64,000 nucleotides of DNA, taken from positions 62,001 through 126,000 of the forward strand of contig CAWFYE010000009.1 of NCBI GenBank assembly GCA_963819975.1, given 5' to 3'. Made by a program: the position numbers and the translations under genes. Below, in pieces: positions 24,825-34,235 of this stretch. The notes beneath the pieces are model-generated. The model saw only the letters and a list, made by a program, of their open reading frames with translations, was not told the DNA's origin and searched no databases. This DNA is from Palsa-1392 sp963819975. Its GTDB lineage: Bacteria; Verrucomicrobiota; Verrucomicrobiia; Chthoniobacterales; UBA10450. Positions within the stretch are counted from its first letter, which is position 1, and the number at the start of each line of letters is the position of its first letter.

Positions 24825-27800
24825 ATGCTTCCATCTTTCGGACACGCCTCGCGCGTGTTGGTGTCGGGTCTGCTCGCGGGCAGCCTCATTCTTGGCCTAA
24901 CGACCGCGGCTGAATCGCAATCGTCCAAGGCAAAACCAAAGAAACCCGGGGCGCCTCCCGAGACCGCCGTTTTTTCCAACGCGAGCCCCGTGCCCGCGCC
25001 GGCCAAAGCGCCCGAGCCGCAGGCCGGGAAGAATGGCCAGTTCGACGAGAAGCTCTGGAGCGGGATGAAGTGGCGAGAGATCGGGCCTTTCCGCGGCGGT
25101 CGCGCGATCGCGATCGAGGGCCTGCCGGATGAACCGAACACCTACTACTTCGGCGGCGTCGCCGGCGGCGTTTGGAAAACAACGGATGGCGGCGCGAATT
25201 GGAAGCCGATGTTCGACAAGCAGCATTCCACCTCGTCGATCGGCGCCATCGCGGTCGCGCCAAGCGATCACAACACGATCTACGCCGGCGCCGGCGAATC
25301 TGCATTGCGCGGCAACATTACCTACGGCGACGGCGTCTATAAATCGGTGGATGGCGGCCGCAACTGGCACAACGTCGGGCTGAAAGACACTCGCCACATC
25401 GGTGCGCTCATCGTTCATCCCGATAATCCCAATATCGTGTTCGTCGCCGCGGTCGGTCACGCCTACGGGCCGAACGCGGAGCGCGGCGTCTTCCGCACGA
25501 CGGACGGCGGCAAGACTTGGACGAAGGTCCTCTACAAGGACGAAAACACCGGGGCGATCGATGTCGTCTTCGATCCGCATAATCCAAACACGCTCTTCGC
25601 TGCCCTCTGGCAGGTGCGCCGGCAGCCGTGGTTTCTTTCCAGTGGCGGTGAAGGCAGCGGTCTTTACCGCTCGACCGACGGCGGCACGACCTGGGAGCAA
25701 CTAAAGGGGCACGGCTTGCCCGATGGCATTTTCGGCCGGATCGGGGTGACCGTTTCGGGCGCGGATTCCGATCGCATCTATGCGATCATCGAGGCGAAGG
25801 AAGGTGGCATTTTTCGCTCGGAAGACGGCGGCGATACCTGGACGAAGATTAACGACGATCTGCGTTTCAGGCAGCGCGCCTGGTATTTCAGCAAAGTCTA
25901 CGCCGACCCGCGCTCGGTCGACACTCTTTATGTCTTGAACACCGGGCTCTTCCGCTCGGTCGACGGCGGCAAGACATTCAAACTCCTACCGGCGCGCCAC
26001 GGCGATCATCACGGGCTCTGGATTGATCCGAAAAATCCCGACCGGATCGGCAACGCGAACGATGGGGGCGCGAGCGTCTCGATCGACGGTGGCGAGACCT
26101 GGTCGACCTTGAACAACCAGCCGACCGCGCAGTTTTATCACGTCTCGGTCGACAACGCGTTTCCGTATCACATCTACGGCGCGCAACAGGACAACTCGAA
26201 CGTCGGGATCGCGAGCCGGAGCGAGAGCGGCGTGATCGGGCGTGAGGATTGGTTCCAGGCCGGCGGCGGCGAGTGCGGATTCGTCGTGCCCGATCCGCGT
26301 GACTGGCACATCATCTATTCGAATAACGAGGGCTTCATCACCCGTTATGACAAATCGAAGGAGCGGTATCAGGACGTGAGCGTGTGGCCGCTCGATAACT
26401 CCGGCCACGGCGCGAGCGATTTGAAGCACCGCTTCCAGTGGATCTCGCCACTCTTACTTTCGCCGCACGATCCGGACACGATCTACACCGCCGGTGAAGC
26501 CGTTTTCAAATCGACCGACCAGGGCCATAGCTGGACCGCGATCAGCGAGGACCTGACCCGCAATGACAAAAGCAAACAGAAACCGAGTGGCGGTCCGATT
26601 CAGAACGACATCACGAGCGTCGAGTATTTCGATACCGTTTTCGCACTCGCGGAATCGCCTGTGAAAAAAGGGTTGCTCTGGGCCGGAACGGACGACGGCC
26701 TGCTCCACGTCACGACCGACGACGGCGCCACCTGGCAGCGAGTCACTCCGAACATGCCGGAGTGGAGCCACGTCAGCCTGATCGATCCGTCGCATTTCGA
26801 TGCCGCCATCGCCTACGTCGCAGTCGATCGCCATCGCCTCGACGACTTCAAGCCCTACATCTTTAAGACGAACGACACCGGCCGGAGCTGGACCGCGATC
26901 ACGAACGGCATTCCAGAAGGCGCCTACGTGCGCGCGGTGCGCGAAGATCCAAAACGTCGCGGCTTGCTCTATGCCGGCACCGAGCTCGGCGTTTATGTTT
27001 CGTTCGACGACGGTGCGCATTGGCAGTCGCTGCAATTGAACCTGCCGACTTCGCCGATTCGCGACCTCGTCGTTAAGGATGACGACCTTGTCGTCGCGAC
27101 ACACGGCCGCTCGTTCTGGGTGCTCGACGATCTGACTCCGCTCCGTCAGGTGAACGACCAGGTCGCGCAGGCGGATATGAAACTCTACACGCCGCAGACC
27201 GCCTACCGTCTCCATTACCCGGAGGAGATCGACAGCCGCCAGCCGGTCGGGACGAATCCGCCTTCCGGCGCGATCATCGATTACTACTTCAAGGACGCGC
27301 CAAAGGGAGAAGTAACGCTGGAAATTCTCGACGCTCAGGGGAAAACGATCCGTCATCTGTCCAGTGTCGAGAAAAAAGACGACGAGCAACCGCCCGAGTG
27401 GCCCGACCAGGTGGAAGCGCCGAAAACCATCCCAGCGAAAGAAGGAATGAATCGGTTCGCGTGGGATCTGCGCTACGACCACCCGGCGCTCACGCCCGGC
27501 ACATTCTATTACGGTAGCGGTCCGCGTGGGACACTCGCATTGCCCGACAACTACCAGGTGCGCATCACGGCGAACGGCAAAAGCGAAACCGCGCCGCTCC
27601 AGCTCGCGATGGATCCGCGTCTGAAAGGCGCCGAGGATGGGATCCGCAAATCGTTCGAGCTGTCCCTCAGGGTGAACGAGCGCTTCTCGCAGTTGCACAA
27701 GGCGATCAACGAAATCCGCGAAACAAAGTCGCAGCTCGACTCCTTCCGCAAGCGCGCGGCGGACGAAGCGCGCCTTAAACCCGCGCTCGCCGCGGCGGAC

Positions 27801-28184
27801 GAGATGGAAAAGCAGATGTCGGCCGTCGAAGAAAAGCTTCTTCAGGTCAACATGAAGAGCTCGGAAGGAAATCTCGTTTATCCGAACCAACTCAACGAAG
27901 AGTTCTATACCTTCAGCAAAGTGATCGAAGCGGACGCCGCCCCGACCCAGCCGCAACTCGAAATTTTTGCCATGCTCGACAAGCGGCTCGAAGAGCAGCT
28001 CAAAAGCTGGAATCAAATCAAGAGCGAAGAGGTGCCGAAAGTGAACGGCTTGATCAAGCAGGCCGACTTGCCGGCGCTGACCGTGGCGGAAGCCGCCAAT
28101 CCGTCGCCGGCACCCGCGGCGCCAGTTGCCTCGGCCACGCCCAGCGTTTCGCCATCACCCAGCAGTTCACCGCCACGGAATTAG
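24825..28184 (+). CDS. Large exported VPS10/BNR-repeat (sortilin-like) protein
   Basis: About 1119 residues start MLPSFGHASRVLVSGLLAGS, a signal peptide; an in-frame TTG 11 codons earlier is possible. Many BNR/Asp-box motifs (S-x-D-G-G-x-T-W, for example KTTDGGANWKP, RTTDGGKTWTK, RSEDGGDTWTK) form two beta-propellers as in VPS10 or glycoside hydrolase family 74-type proteins. After residue about 790 there is a beta-sandwich, then a helical region, and a Pro/Ser-rich tail. Homologues are abundant in Verrucomicrobiota and Acidobacteria and are often called glycosyl hydrolases without proof. It likely binds polymers or proteins outside the cell. Confidence 0.86.
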   Translation: MLPSFGHASRVLVSGLLAGSLILGLTTAAESQSSKAKPKKPGAPPETAVFSNASPVPAPAKAPEPQAGKNGQFDEKLWSGMKWREIGPFRGGRAIAIEGLPDEPNTYYFGGVAGGVWKTTDGGANWKPMFDKQHSTSSIGAIAVAPSDHNTIYAGAGESALRGNITYGDGVYKSVDGGRNWHNVGLKDTRHIGALIVHPDNPNIVFVAAVGHAYGPNAERGVFRTTDGGKTWTKVLYKDENTGAIDVVFDPHNPNTLFAALWQVRRQPWFLSSGGEGSGLYRSTDGGTTWEQLKGHGLPDGIFGRIGVTVSGADSDRIYAIIEAKEGGIFRSEDGGDTWTKINDDLRFRQRAWYFSKVYADPRSVDTLYVLNTGLFRSVDGGKTFKLLPARHGDHHGLWIDPKNPDRIGNANDGGASVSIDGGETWSTLNNQPTAQFYHVSVDNAFPYHIYGAQQDNSNVGIASRSESGVIGREDWFQAGGGECGFVVPDPRDWHIIYSNNEGFITRYDKSKERYQDVSVWPLDNSGHGASDLKHRFQWISPLLLSPHDPDTIYTAGEAVFKSTDQGHSWTAISEDLTRNDKSKQKPSGGPIQNDITSVEYFDTVFALAESPVKKGLLWAGTDDGLLHVTTDDGATWQRVTPNMPEWSHVSLIDPSHFDAAIAYVAVDRHRLDDFKPYIFKTNDTGRSWTAITNGIPEGAYVRAVREDPKRRGLLYAGTELGVYVSFDDGAHWQSLQLNLPTSPIRDLVVKDDDLVVATHGRSFWVLDDLTPLRQVNDQVAQADMKLYTPQTAYRLHYPEEIDSRQPVGTNPPSGAIIDYYFKDAPKGEVTLEILDAQGKTIRHLSSVEKKDDEQPPEWPDQVEAPKTIPAKEGMNRFAWDLRYDHPALTPGTFYYGSGPRGTLALPDNYQVRITANGKSETAPLQLAMDPRLKGAEDGIRKSFELSLRVNERFSQLHKAINEIRETKSQLDSFRKRAADEARLKPALAAADEMEKQMSAVEEKLLQVNMKSSEGNLVYPNQLNEEFYTFSKVIEADAAPTQPQLEIFAMLDKRLEEQLKSWNQIKSEEVPKVNGLIKQADLPALTVAEAANPSPAPAAPVASATPSVSPSPSSSPPRN

Positions 28185-28216
28185 CCTAACGAACCGTGGT
28201 CCGCTGCGTTTAAATC

Positions 28217-28339
28217 TGTCATCCCGATCCGGCGCAGCGCGGAGAGGGACCTCGCAACTGCAATCCAAGTTACCCTCTCGCCCACACACCTCGATTGCAA
28301 CTGCGAGGTCCTTCGCCGTCTACGCGGCTCAGGATGACA
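28217..28339. repeat. Inverted-repeat intergenic element
   Basis: Left arm 28217-28264 and right arm 28294-28339 are imperfect inverted copies. The outer ends read TGTCATCC and its complement, and the inner ends read GGACCTCGCA-x-x-x-GCAAT. The 29-base centre is unpaired. Sequences of this TGTCATCC/GGACCTCGCA type recur between genes of many soil bacteria. The transcript would fold into a long hairpin between the VPS10 and CDF genes. Confidence 0.6.
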
Positions 28340-28406
28340 ACCTGGAAATACTGGCGCTGCGTCAGTGATTCGCGATTATCGTCCCGAGCGCATGAACGTT
28401 TAAGCG

Positions 28407-29309
28407 ATGAGTCATAGCCATCAACACGAAACCGATTTCGGCCGCGCCTTTGCCATTGGCGTGCTGCTTAACACCGGCTTCATCGTCGCCGAAGTCGTCT
28501 TTGGCCTCTTCAGCCACTCCCTCTCGCTTCTCGCCGACGCCGGCCACAACCTAAGCGACGTGATGGGCCTCCTCATGGCCTGGGCCGCGAGCAATCTTGC
28601 CAACCGCAGCCCGACCGAGCGTTTTACCTACGGTCTGCGCCGCACTTCCGTCCTCGCGGCGCTCTTTAACGCCATCCTTCTTCTCGTCAGTCTCGGCGCC
28701 ATCGCCTGGGAAGCCATCCGCCGCATTCGCCAACCGGAGCCGGTTCTTGGCCAGACGATGATCTGGGTTGCGGCTGCCGGCGTGGTCATCAATAGCGTCA
28801 CCGCCTGGATGTTCGCCCGCGGTCGGAAAGGCGATCTCAATATCCGGGGCGCGTTCCTCCACATGGCGGCGGACGCGGCCGTCTCCGCGGGCGTCGTGGT
28901 CGCCGGCATTCTTATTCTCAAGACTGGCTGGTCGTTGATCGATCCGATCAGCAGCCTGGTCATCGTCGTCATTATTCTTATCGGCACCTGGGGTCTGCTG
29001 CGCGACTCGATTAACCTTGTCCTCGATGCCGTTCCGCGCGGGATCGATACCGTCGCGGTGAAAGATTTCCTCGAGCAACTTCCCGGCGTTGCGGCTATTC
29101 ACCATCTGCACGTCTGGGGCTTGAGCACGACTGAGACTGCCTGCACCGCGCACGTCGTGAAACGCGAGCCGCAACTCGACGACAAGCTGCTCAAAACGAT
29201 CGCGCAAGAGTTGCACGAGCGTTTCGGAATCGAGCATACCACGATTCAATTTGAACTCTGCGTTGGAGAAGATTGCCCGACCGAACACGAGGAGCACGCC
29301 CACTCGTGA
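28407..29309 (+). CDS. Cation diffusion facilitator metal exporter
   Basis: The 300-residue product has six membrane helices and a C-terminal cytoplasmic ferredoxin-like domain. The HNLSD motif in helix 2 and HMAAD in helix 5 give the tetrahedral His/Asp metal site of Zn/Cd/Co CDF proteins of the CzcD/ZitB type. It has His-rich ends (MSHSHQHE and EEHAHS). It pumps divalent cations out of the cytoplasm in exchange for protons. Its stop overlaps the GTG start of the next gene. Confidence 0.92.
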   Translation: MSHSHQHETDFGRAFAIGVLLNTGFIVAEVVFGLFSHSLSLLADAGHNLSDVMGLLMAWAASNLANRSPTERFTYGLRRTSVLAALFNAILLLVSLGAIAWEAIRRIRQPEPVLGQTMIWVAAAGVVINSVTAWMFARGRKGDLNIRGAFLHMAADAAVSAGVVVAGILILKTGWSLIDPISSLVIVVIILIGTWGLLRDSINLVLDAVPRGIDTVAVKDFLEQLPGVAAIHHLHVWGLSTTETACTAHVVKREPQLDDKLLKTIAQELHERFGIEHTTIQFELCVGEDCPTEHEEHAHS

Positions 29310-30022
29310 GCGTCGCCATTACCAAGGCAGTCCTCCTCGCCGCCGGCCGCGGCACCCGAATGCGCGACCTGACCGACGACCTGCCCAAGCCAATGATCAC
29401 GGTCCGCGGCAAACCGATTCTACAACACATCATCGAAGGCCTGCGTGGCGCGGGCGTGAACCAGTTTTTCGTCATCGTCGGCTGGCGGGCCGAAGTCGTT
29501 AGGAAAACTTTCGGCGACGGCGCGATCTTCGGCGTTGAGATCAGCTACGCGACCCAGTTGGTGCAGGATGGCACCGGGAGAGTCGTGGATCTTGCACACG
29601 ACTTTGTCGGGAACGATCCCTTCGTCCTGAGCTACGGGGACATCATCGTCGAGCCCTCGAATTATTCGCGCCTAACGACTCTGGAAGACTGCATTGAAGC
29701 GATCGTCACGGTCAAACGCAGCGAAGATGTGAGCAAAGGCGGCGCGGTTTTCGTAAACGAGCGCTTCGAGCTCATCGACCTGCGCGAAAAACCGAAGCCG
29801 GGCGAGCCGACCAGCCCGTGGTATAACGCCGGGATCTATGCTTTCCGTCCCAGCATCTTCGATTTCACCGCCCGCCTCGAGCGATCGCCCCGTGGTGAGT
29901 TTGAGCTCACCGACGCCGTCCGCTCCCTCGCTCAATCCGGCAGGAAAGTGCAGACGCTCGAACTGAGCGGCGACTGGGCCGACGTGCGTGACCCGGAAAT
30001 TCTCGCCCAGCTCAATCGCTAG
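29306..30022 (+). CDS. Sugar nucleotidyltransferase
   Basis: The 238-residue protein begins at GTG 29306, overlapping the CDF stop (GTGA). KAVLLAAGRGTRMRDLTDDLPKPM contains the nucleotide-binding GxGTRM and the PKPM motif of NTP transferases. A later LSYGDIIVEP supplies the metal-binding Asp and EFELTDAV is also typical. It activates a sugar-1-phosphate; the sugar is unknown, with GlmU/RmlA/HddC-like enzymes as relatives. Two motif words, TCGTTAGG at 29496 and CCTAACGA at 29671, lie 167 bases apart inside it. It converges on pssA with a 4-base overlap. Confidence 0.87.
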   Translation: MSVAITKAVLLAAGRGTRMRDLTDDLPKPMITVRGKPILQHIIEGLRGAGVNQFFVIVGWRAEVVRKTFGDGAIFGVEISYATQLVQDGTGRVVDLAHDFVGNDPFVLSYGDIIVEPSNYSRLTTLEDCIEAIVTVKRSEDVSKGGAVFVNERFELIDLREKPKPGEPTSPWYNAGIYAFRPSIFDFTARLERSPRGEFELTDAVRSLAQSGRKVQTLELSGDWADVRDPEILAQLNR

Positions 30023-30846
30023 GTAATTTCCTCGACTATCTCTTCCTCGGGCGGTTCCTCCCCGATTTCCTCCTCGATCACGCGCCGACGTTTCGGCGAG
30101 AGGAACGGACGGAGAAACCCGTAGAGCAAGTAGGTGATGAAAATCGCCGCCGCCATCCAGTGATAGAACTTCACCGTCAGGGCGAGGACCGCGATGAGAA
30201 AGAGAAAGCGCGGGATTGATTGCGTCGTCCGCCAGTTAATGGCCTTGAAACTCGGGTAGCGGAATTTGCTGAACATCATGAACGAGAGGAACAGCATCAA
30301 AACCGGGAGCGCGTATTTCCAGCGGCCGATGGTGCGCTGGCCTTCATCGAGCCAGAGCATGAACAAAGTGAGTGAGGCGATCACCCCGGCCGCGGCCGGG
30401 ATCGGAAAGCCGGTAAAGTTCTTGTCCGGACTGTTCGGCGGGCCGGCGGCCGCGACGCAATTGAACCGCGCGAGCCGAAGCGCGCCGCAGACCAGGTAAA
30501 CAAACGCGATCATCCAACCGAGATTCTGAAATTCGCCGAGCACGATCTGGTAGACGAGCAGCGCCGGCGCCATCCCGAAGGAAACGATGTCGGCTAACGA
30601 ATCAAACTCTCGTCCAAACGGGCTCTCGTGTCCGCCGAGCCGCGCCAACCGCCCATCGAGCAGATCGAAAATACAGGCCGCGAGGATGAACCAGATCGCG
30701 TCATGAAAATCGGAGGCCGCCTTTATGAAATCAGTCTCCTGCGCGCCATCGTAAATGCGCAGGACCGCGGCAAACCCGCAAAAGAGATTGCCCGCCGTCA
30801 TCAGGTTCGGCAGGAGATAGATTTTCGGCTGGCGTTCGTCGGTCAT
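30019..30846 (-). CDS. pssA: CDP-diacylglycerol-serine O-phosphatidyltransferase
   Basis: The 275-residue product starts MTDERQPKIYLLPNLMTAGN. The CDP-alcohol phosphatidyltransferase signature DLLDGRLAR...FGREFDSLAD is intact with its Asp residues. Several membrane helices follow and the C-terminal tail is acidic. It makes phosphatidylserine, the substrate of the adjacent psd. The pssA start lies two bases downstream of the psd stop, so psd-pssA form an operon. The upstream in-frame extension overlapping psd is rejected. Confidence 0.93.
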   Translation of the reverse strand: MTDERQPKIYLLPNLMTAGNLFCGFAAVLRIYDGAQETDFIKAASDFHDAIWFILAACIFDLLDGRLARLGGHESPFGREFDSLADIVSFGMAPALLVYQIVLGEFQNLGWMIAFVYLVCGALRLARFNCVAAAGPPNSPDKNFTGFPIPAAAGVIASLTLFMLWLDEGQRTIGRWKYALPVLMLFLSFMMFSKFRYPSFKAINWRTTQSIPRFLFLIAVLALTVKFYHWMAAAIFITYLLYGFLRPFLSPKRRRVIEEEIGEEPPEEEIVEEIT

Positions 30847-30848
30847 GA

Positions 30849-31478
30849 TCAAGAAAGACGCGCAATCGCGCTCGAGCCGCCGGCGACGCGATCGCCCACC
30901 TTCACCAGCACCGTCGCGCTCAATGGCAGGTAGACTTCCGTCCGCGAGCCAAAACGGATCATGCCGAAACGTTCGCCCTTCGCCAGCGTGTCGCCAACTC
31001 GCGACCATCCGACAATCCGGCGCGCGATCGCGCCGGTGATTTGCCTGACGACAAGGGTCGCGCGCGGGTTCTCAAAAGCCCAGGTCATCGCCTCGTTCTT
31101 CTTCGAGCACTCCGGGTTGCGCGCATCGAGGCAGAGTCCTTCGTGGTGTTCTCGGTAAATGATTCGCCCGTCGATCGGCGCGCGGTTTGTGTGCACGTCG
31201 AAAACGGAAAGAAAGATCGCCACCCGCCGCATTGTTCCCCTAACGACTTCGCTTTCCTCGAGCTCTGCGATTTCCACCACCACTCCGTCAGCCGCGGCCA
31301 CCACGACCTCGGGATCGGCCGGCGCGGTCCGCTCCGGATCGCGAAAGAAGGCAAAGGTGTAACCGATCAAGGCGAGAAAGAGCAACGCCAGCCACGGCGT
31401 GACTAGCAGACTCAACACCATAAGAACAACGAGCACGGCGAAGATCCAGCGGGCCTCGAAAAGGGTTTGGAAACGCAT
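30849..31478 (-). CDS. psd: Phosphatidylserine decarboxylase
   Basis: The 209-residue product starts MRFQTLFEARWIFAVLVV with an N-terminal membrane hairpin. Conserved segments are FFRDPER, ADGVVVEI, FLSVFDVHTNRAPI and the C-terminal GGSSAIARLS, where self-cleavage at Ser forms the pyruvoyl cofactor. It is the short (archaeal/type II-like) form. It converts phosphatidylserine to phosphatidylethanolamine, pairing with pssA just downstream. A CCTAACGA word at 31239 reads Val-Arg on this strand. Confidence 0.92.
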   Translation of the reverse strand: MRFQTLFEARWIFAVLVVLMVLSLLVTPWLALLFLALIGYTFAFFRDPERTAPADPEVVVAAADGVVVEIAELEESEVVRGTMRRVAIFLSVFDVHTNRAPIDGRIIYREHHEGLCLDARNPECSKKNEAMTWAFENPRATLVVRQITGAIARRIVGWSRVGDTLAKGERFGMIRFGSRTEVYLPLSATVLVKVGDRVAGGSSAIARLS

Positions 31479-31607
31479 CGGAGGAAAGAGTGTCGGGTTC
31501 TCTGCTGGGCGGGTCAAGGCTCCCCTAACGCCCTCCTCGTGAGTGAGGAGGACAACGCCGCAGACTTTTTCTAATGACAAAGCGCACGCCCGCGCCATCA
31601 TCCGGGC

Positions 31608-32255
31608 ATGAGCGCTGCCCAGCCAACCGACTGCGAGCTTCACTTACTCGATCATCCCCTCGCCGCGGCACAGCTATCAATCATGCGCGCGAGGGTCACT
31701 CCGCCTAACGACTTCCGTTGCGCCCTGCAAAAGCTCGCTCTCCTTCTCCTCGTCGAAGCCGCGCGCCGCTGGAAAACTGAGGCTGCCGCCATGGAAAGTC
31801 CGCTGCGATCTTTCGAAGGGCGAGTACTCCCGCGACCGATCGTGCTCGTCCCGATCCTGCGAGCTGGACTAGGGCTGCAGGAGGGCATGATGCAGCTGAT
31901 CCCGGAGGCCAGCACCGGCCACGTCGGTCTTTATCGTGATCCGAAAACGCTCCGGCCGGTTAAGTATTATTGCCGCCTCCCGGAAAATCTCGCCGCCGCC
32001 GAAGCACTCGTCCTCGACCCGATGCTCGCGACCGGTCACAGCGCAGTCGAAGCCGTCTCGATCGTGAAAGCGGCCGGCGCGACCCGCCTGCAATTCGTCT
32101 GCGTTCTCGCCTGCCCGCCCGGAGTCGCGACCCTGCAGAGCGCGCATCCCGACGTCCCGATCATCGCCGCCGCGCTCGATCCGGAACTGAACGACGTCGG
32201 CTACATCGTCCCGGGGCTGGGAGACGCCGGCGATCGATATTTCGGGACCGGCTGA
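31608..32255 (+). CDS. upp: Uracil phosphoribosyltransferase
   Basis: The 215-residue salvage enzyme makes UMP from uracil and PRPP. It shows PIVLVPILRAGLGLQEGM, the PRPP-binding LVLDPMLATGHSAVEAV and the C-terminal uracil-site segment GYIVPGLGDAGDRYFGT. The start ATG at 31608 gives a normal N-terminus (HLLDHPLAAAQLSIMR). A CCTAACGA word at 31704 encodes Pro-Asn-Asp. Confidence 0.92.
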   Translation: MSAAQPTDCELHLLDHPLAAAQLSIMRARVTPPNDFRCALQKLALLLLVEAARRWKTEAAAMESPLRSFEGRVLPRPIVLVPILRAGLGLQEGMMQLIPEASTGHVGLYRDPKTLRPVKYYCRLPENLAAAEALVLDPMLATGHSAVEAVSIVKAAGATRLQFVCVLACPPGVATLQSAHPDVPIIAAALDPELNDVGYIVPGLGDAGDRYFGTG

Positions 32256-32313
32256 TTTTCTTCCTGATCCATCCGGGCTTGCCTCAGCCCCCATAACCTG
32301 TTTGAAATCTCCC

Positions 32314-33303
32314 ATGGAGCCGAGCGAACCGCGCGTCGAAATCTTCGCCCCTTTCGGCGAAGCCTTTGAGACCACCAAAAAAATCCTCTTCCAACCCTTC
32401 GACCTTACGAAGTGGTTCGTTATCGGCTTCGCCGCCTGGCTCGCGACCATGTTCAGCAGCGGCGGTTTCAACTACCGAAGCGGTTACAACAAAGGCGATT
32501 GGAATTGGAAAGCGACCACCAACGGCAACTTCTCGTTTCATGACGTGCCGCCGTGGGTCATCCCGCTCGTTATCGGTGGCGGCCTGCTCGTTCTCGCGAT
32601 CATTATCGTCCTCCTCTGGCTCAACTCGCGGGGCCGCTTCATGTTCACCGATTGCATCGTGCGCAATCGCGGCGCCATTGCCGAGCCCTGGCGCGAATTC
32701 CACACCGAAGGCAACCGCTACTTCGTTCTCCAGCTCGTCCTCACGCTGTGCAGCATGCTCATCTTCGGCGGGCTCGCTCTCATCTTCGTCCTTGGATGGC
32801 ATTGGAAAAATCCCCTCCTTCCCCTGCCCCTCATCATCCTGCTCGGAGTCACCTTCGTTCTCGTCGCCGTCGTCGTCGGGCTCATCATGAAATTCATCGT
32901 CCCGGTCATGTATCGCCAGCGCTGCGGAGCGATGGACGCCTTCCGCGCCGTCTGGCACCTAATCGCGGCTAACCCCGGAGCCTTCATTCTCTTCGGTCTC
33001 TTTTACATTCTCATTTACATCGCCGCCGCCATGATCGGCTGCCTCGCCGCCTGCGTAACCTGCTGCATCGCCGCCCTGCCCTACATCGGCACCGTCATCC
33101 TTCTCCCGGTGGTTATGTTCCTCTTCACCTACCCGCTTTGTTTCATCCGGCAATTTGGCGACCCATACGACGTCTGGGCCGTCGTTAGGCCGGCTGAGCT
33201 TCCAGCCGCTCCGCCTGCACCGCTAATCCCGCCAATCCAGCAACCGCCGCCGCCCCCTCCGCCAATCCCACCTGCTCAGGAACTGCCGCCGCCTGCCGTA
33301 TGA
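32314..33303 (+). CDS. Multipass membrane protein with Pro-rich tail, function unknown
   Basis: About 329 residues start MEPSEPRVEIFAPFGEAFET. There are about five or six hydrophobic segments (IPLVIGGGLLVLAIIIVLLW and a double helix at 140-190, for example) and a C-terminus of Pro/Gln runs (IPPIQQPPPPPPPIPP). The amphipathic start AFETTKKILFQPFDLTKWFVIGFAAWL is typical of DUF4013/DUF7544-like membrane proteins. The role is unknown. I prefer the ATG at 32314 over the TTG at 32302. It overlaps the next gene (ATGA), so they are co-translated. Confidence 0.78.
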   Translation: MEPSEPRVEIFAPFGEAFETTKKILFQPFDLTKWFVIGFAAWLATMFSSGGFNYRSGYNKGDWNWKATTNGNFSFHDVPPWVIPLVIGGGLLVLAIIIVLLWLNSRGRFMFTDCIVRNRGAIAEPWREFHTEGNRYFVLQLVLTLCSMLIFGGLALIFVLGWHWKNPLLPLPLIILLGVTFVLVAVVVGLIMKFIVPVMYRQRCGAMDAFRAVWHLIAANPGAFILFGLFYILIYIAAAMIGCLAACVTCCIAALPYIGTVILLPVVMFLFTYPLCFIRQFGDPYDVWAVVRPAELPAAPPAPLIPPIQQPPPPPPPIPPAQELPPPAV

Positions 33304-33785
33304 GAATCTCTTCCGCACCGTCGCTCACACTGCTCGGCAGACGCTGGCGCGCGCTCTACCTCTTCCTACTGCCGGCAGCCTTATCCGCGCTCGCCAGCAT
33401 CCGGCCGGGCTCGCTCCCGGCCTGGCTCCCATTCGCCACCTCCTGCGGCGCGGTTACCGGGTTGCCCTGCATCTTTTGCGGCACCACTCGCGCCATCTAT
33501 CACCTGCTGCAGGGAGAGTTCGCTTTGGCGCTTTACTACAACTGGCTCTCCTACCCCCTCCTCGCCGGCGCCTGCGCGCTCTATCTCGTTAACGCGCTCG
33601 AACTCTTCTCCGCACGCAACCTCCTATCCGCCATCCCGCATCCGTGCCCGACCCGCCAATCCCTTAGCGCACTCGCGGCCGGTTTCGTCCTCCTCTGGTG
33701 CCTGCAGGTTTTCCTCGCCGTCTCCCAGCACAAGACCGAGCTGCTAAATCCTGACGGACCCCTTTATTCGTTAGTCGTGCATTAG
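33300..33785 (+). CDS. DUF2752 membrane protein
   Basis: This 161-residue protein has three hydrophobic segments and the DUF2752 signature GLPCIFCGTTRAIYHLLQGEF followed by ALYYNW. Two cysteines in PCxFCGTTR and the following Arg are the family's invariant residues. Members are small inner-membrane proteins of unknown function. It overlaps the preceding membrane gene by four bases and probably acts with it. Confidence 0.87.
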   Translation: MRISSAPSLTLLGRRWRALYLFLLPAALSALASIRPGSLPAWLPFATSCGAVTGLPCIFCGTTRAIYHLLQGEFALALYYNWLSYPLLAGACALYLVNALELFSARNLLSAIPHPCPTRQSLSALAAGFVLLWCLQVFLAVSQHKTELLNPDGPLYSLVVH

Positions 33786-33869
33786 AATCACGCCCCCGAC
33801 ATTGCGCAGGTCGCCCTTTGATCTTCAATCATGAACTCAAGAAAGCAGGAAAAGGATCGGAAAAGGTAA

Positions 33870-33897
33870 GCCCGCGCCACCTTGCGGCGACGCGGGC
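33870..33897 (+). terminator. Terminator-like hairpin
   Basis: GCCCGCG (33870-33876) pairs perfectly with CGCGGGC (33891-33897). The T content downstream is low, so it is either a weak intrinsic terminator or an unrelated hairpin at the end of the DUF2752 operon. Confidence 0.3.
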
Positions 33898-34235
33898 CCT
33901 TGTGTCCCCCAGGGTTCCTCCGGAATTTAGCTGAGACGGCTCACGGCATGGTCTTCACGACCGAAACTGGTTGCCGCGGCGCTTTGCACGGCCACGCACT
34001 GCCACAACGTATACGTTTCCGGCTGACGTAAGTGGGAAATAGGCCAGCAAAATGCCCGCTCGTTTACTAGAGCGCTTCTGGCCCGCCGGGCGAATACCCG
34101 TGGAGTGATTGATGATATTTTCGTCAGGCAGCATTTTTTACCTTGAAGTCCGACGGGTGGCCTGCCCATTGTCGCAATTGTTCCTAGCTACCGCTGGAAT
34201 TTGTTTCCCGACCCGGACATTCGAAAACCGAATAG

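Noticed and set aside
26454..28016. 520-codon minus-strand open frame opposite the VPS10 gene
   Set aside because: It is a shadow of a high-G+C gene: Arg/Val/Glu-rich with no domain, and the opposite strand has clear BNR repeats.
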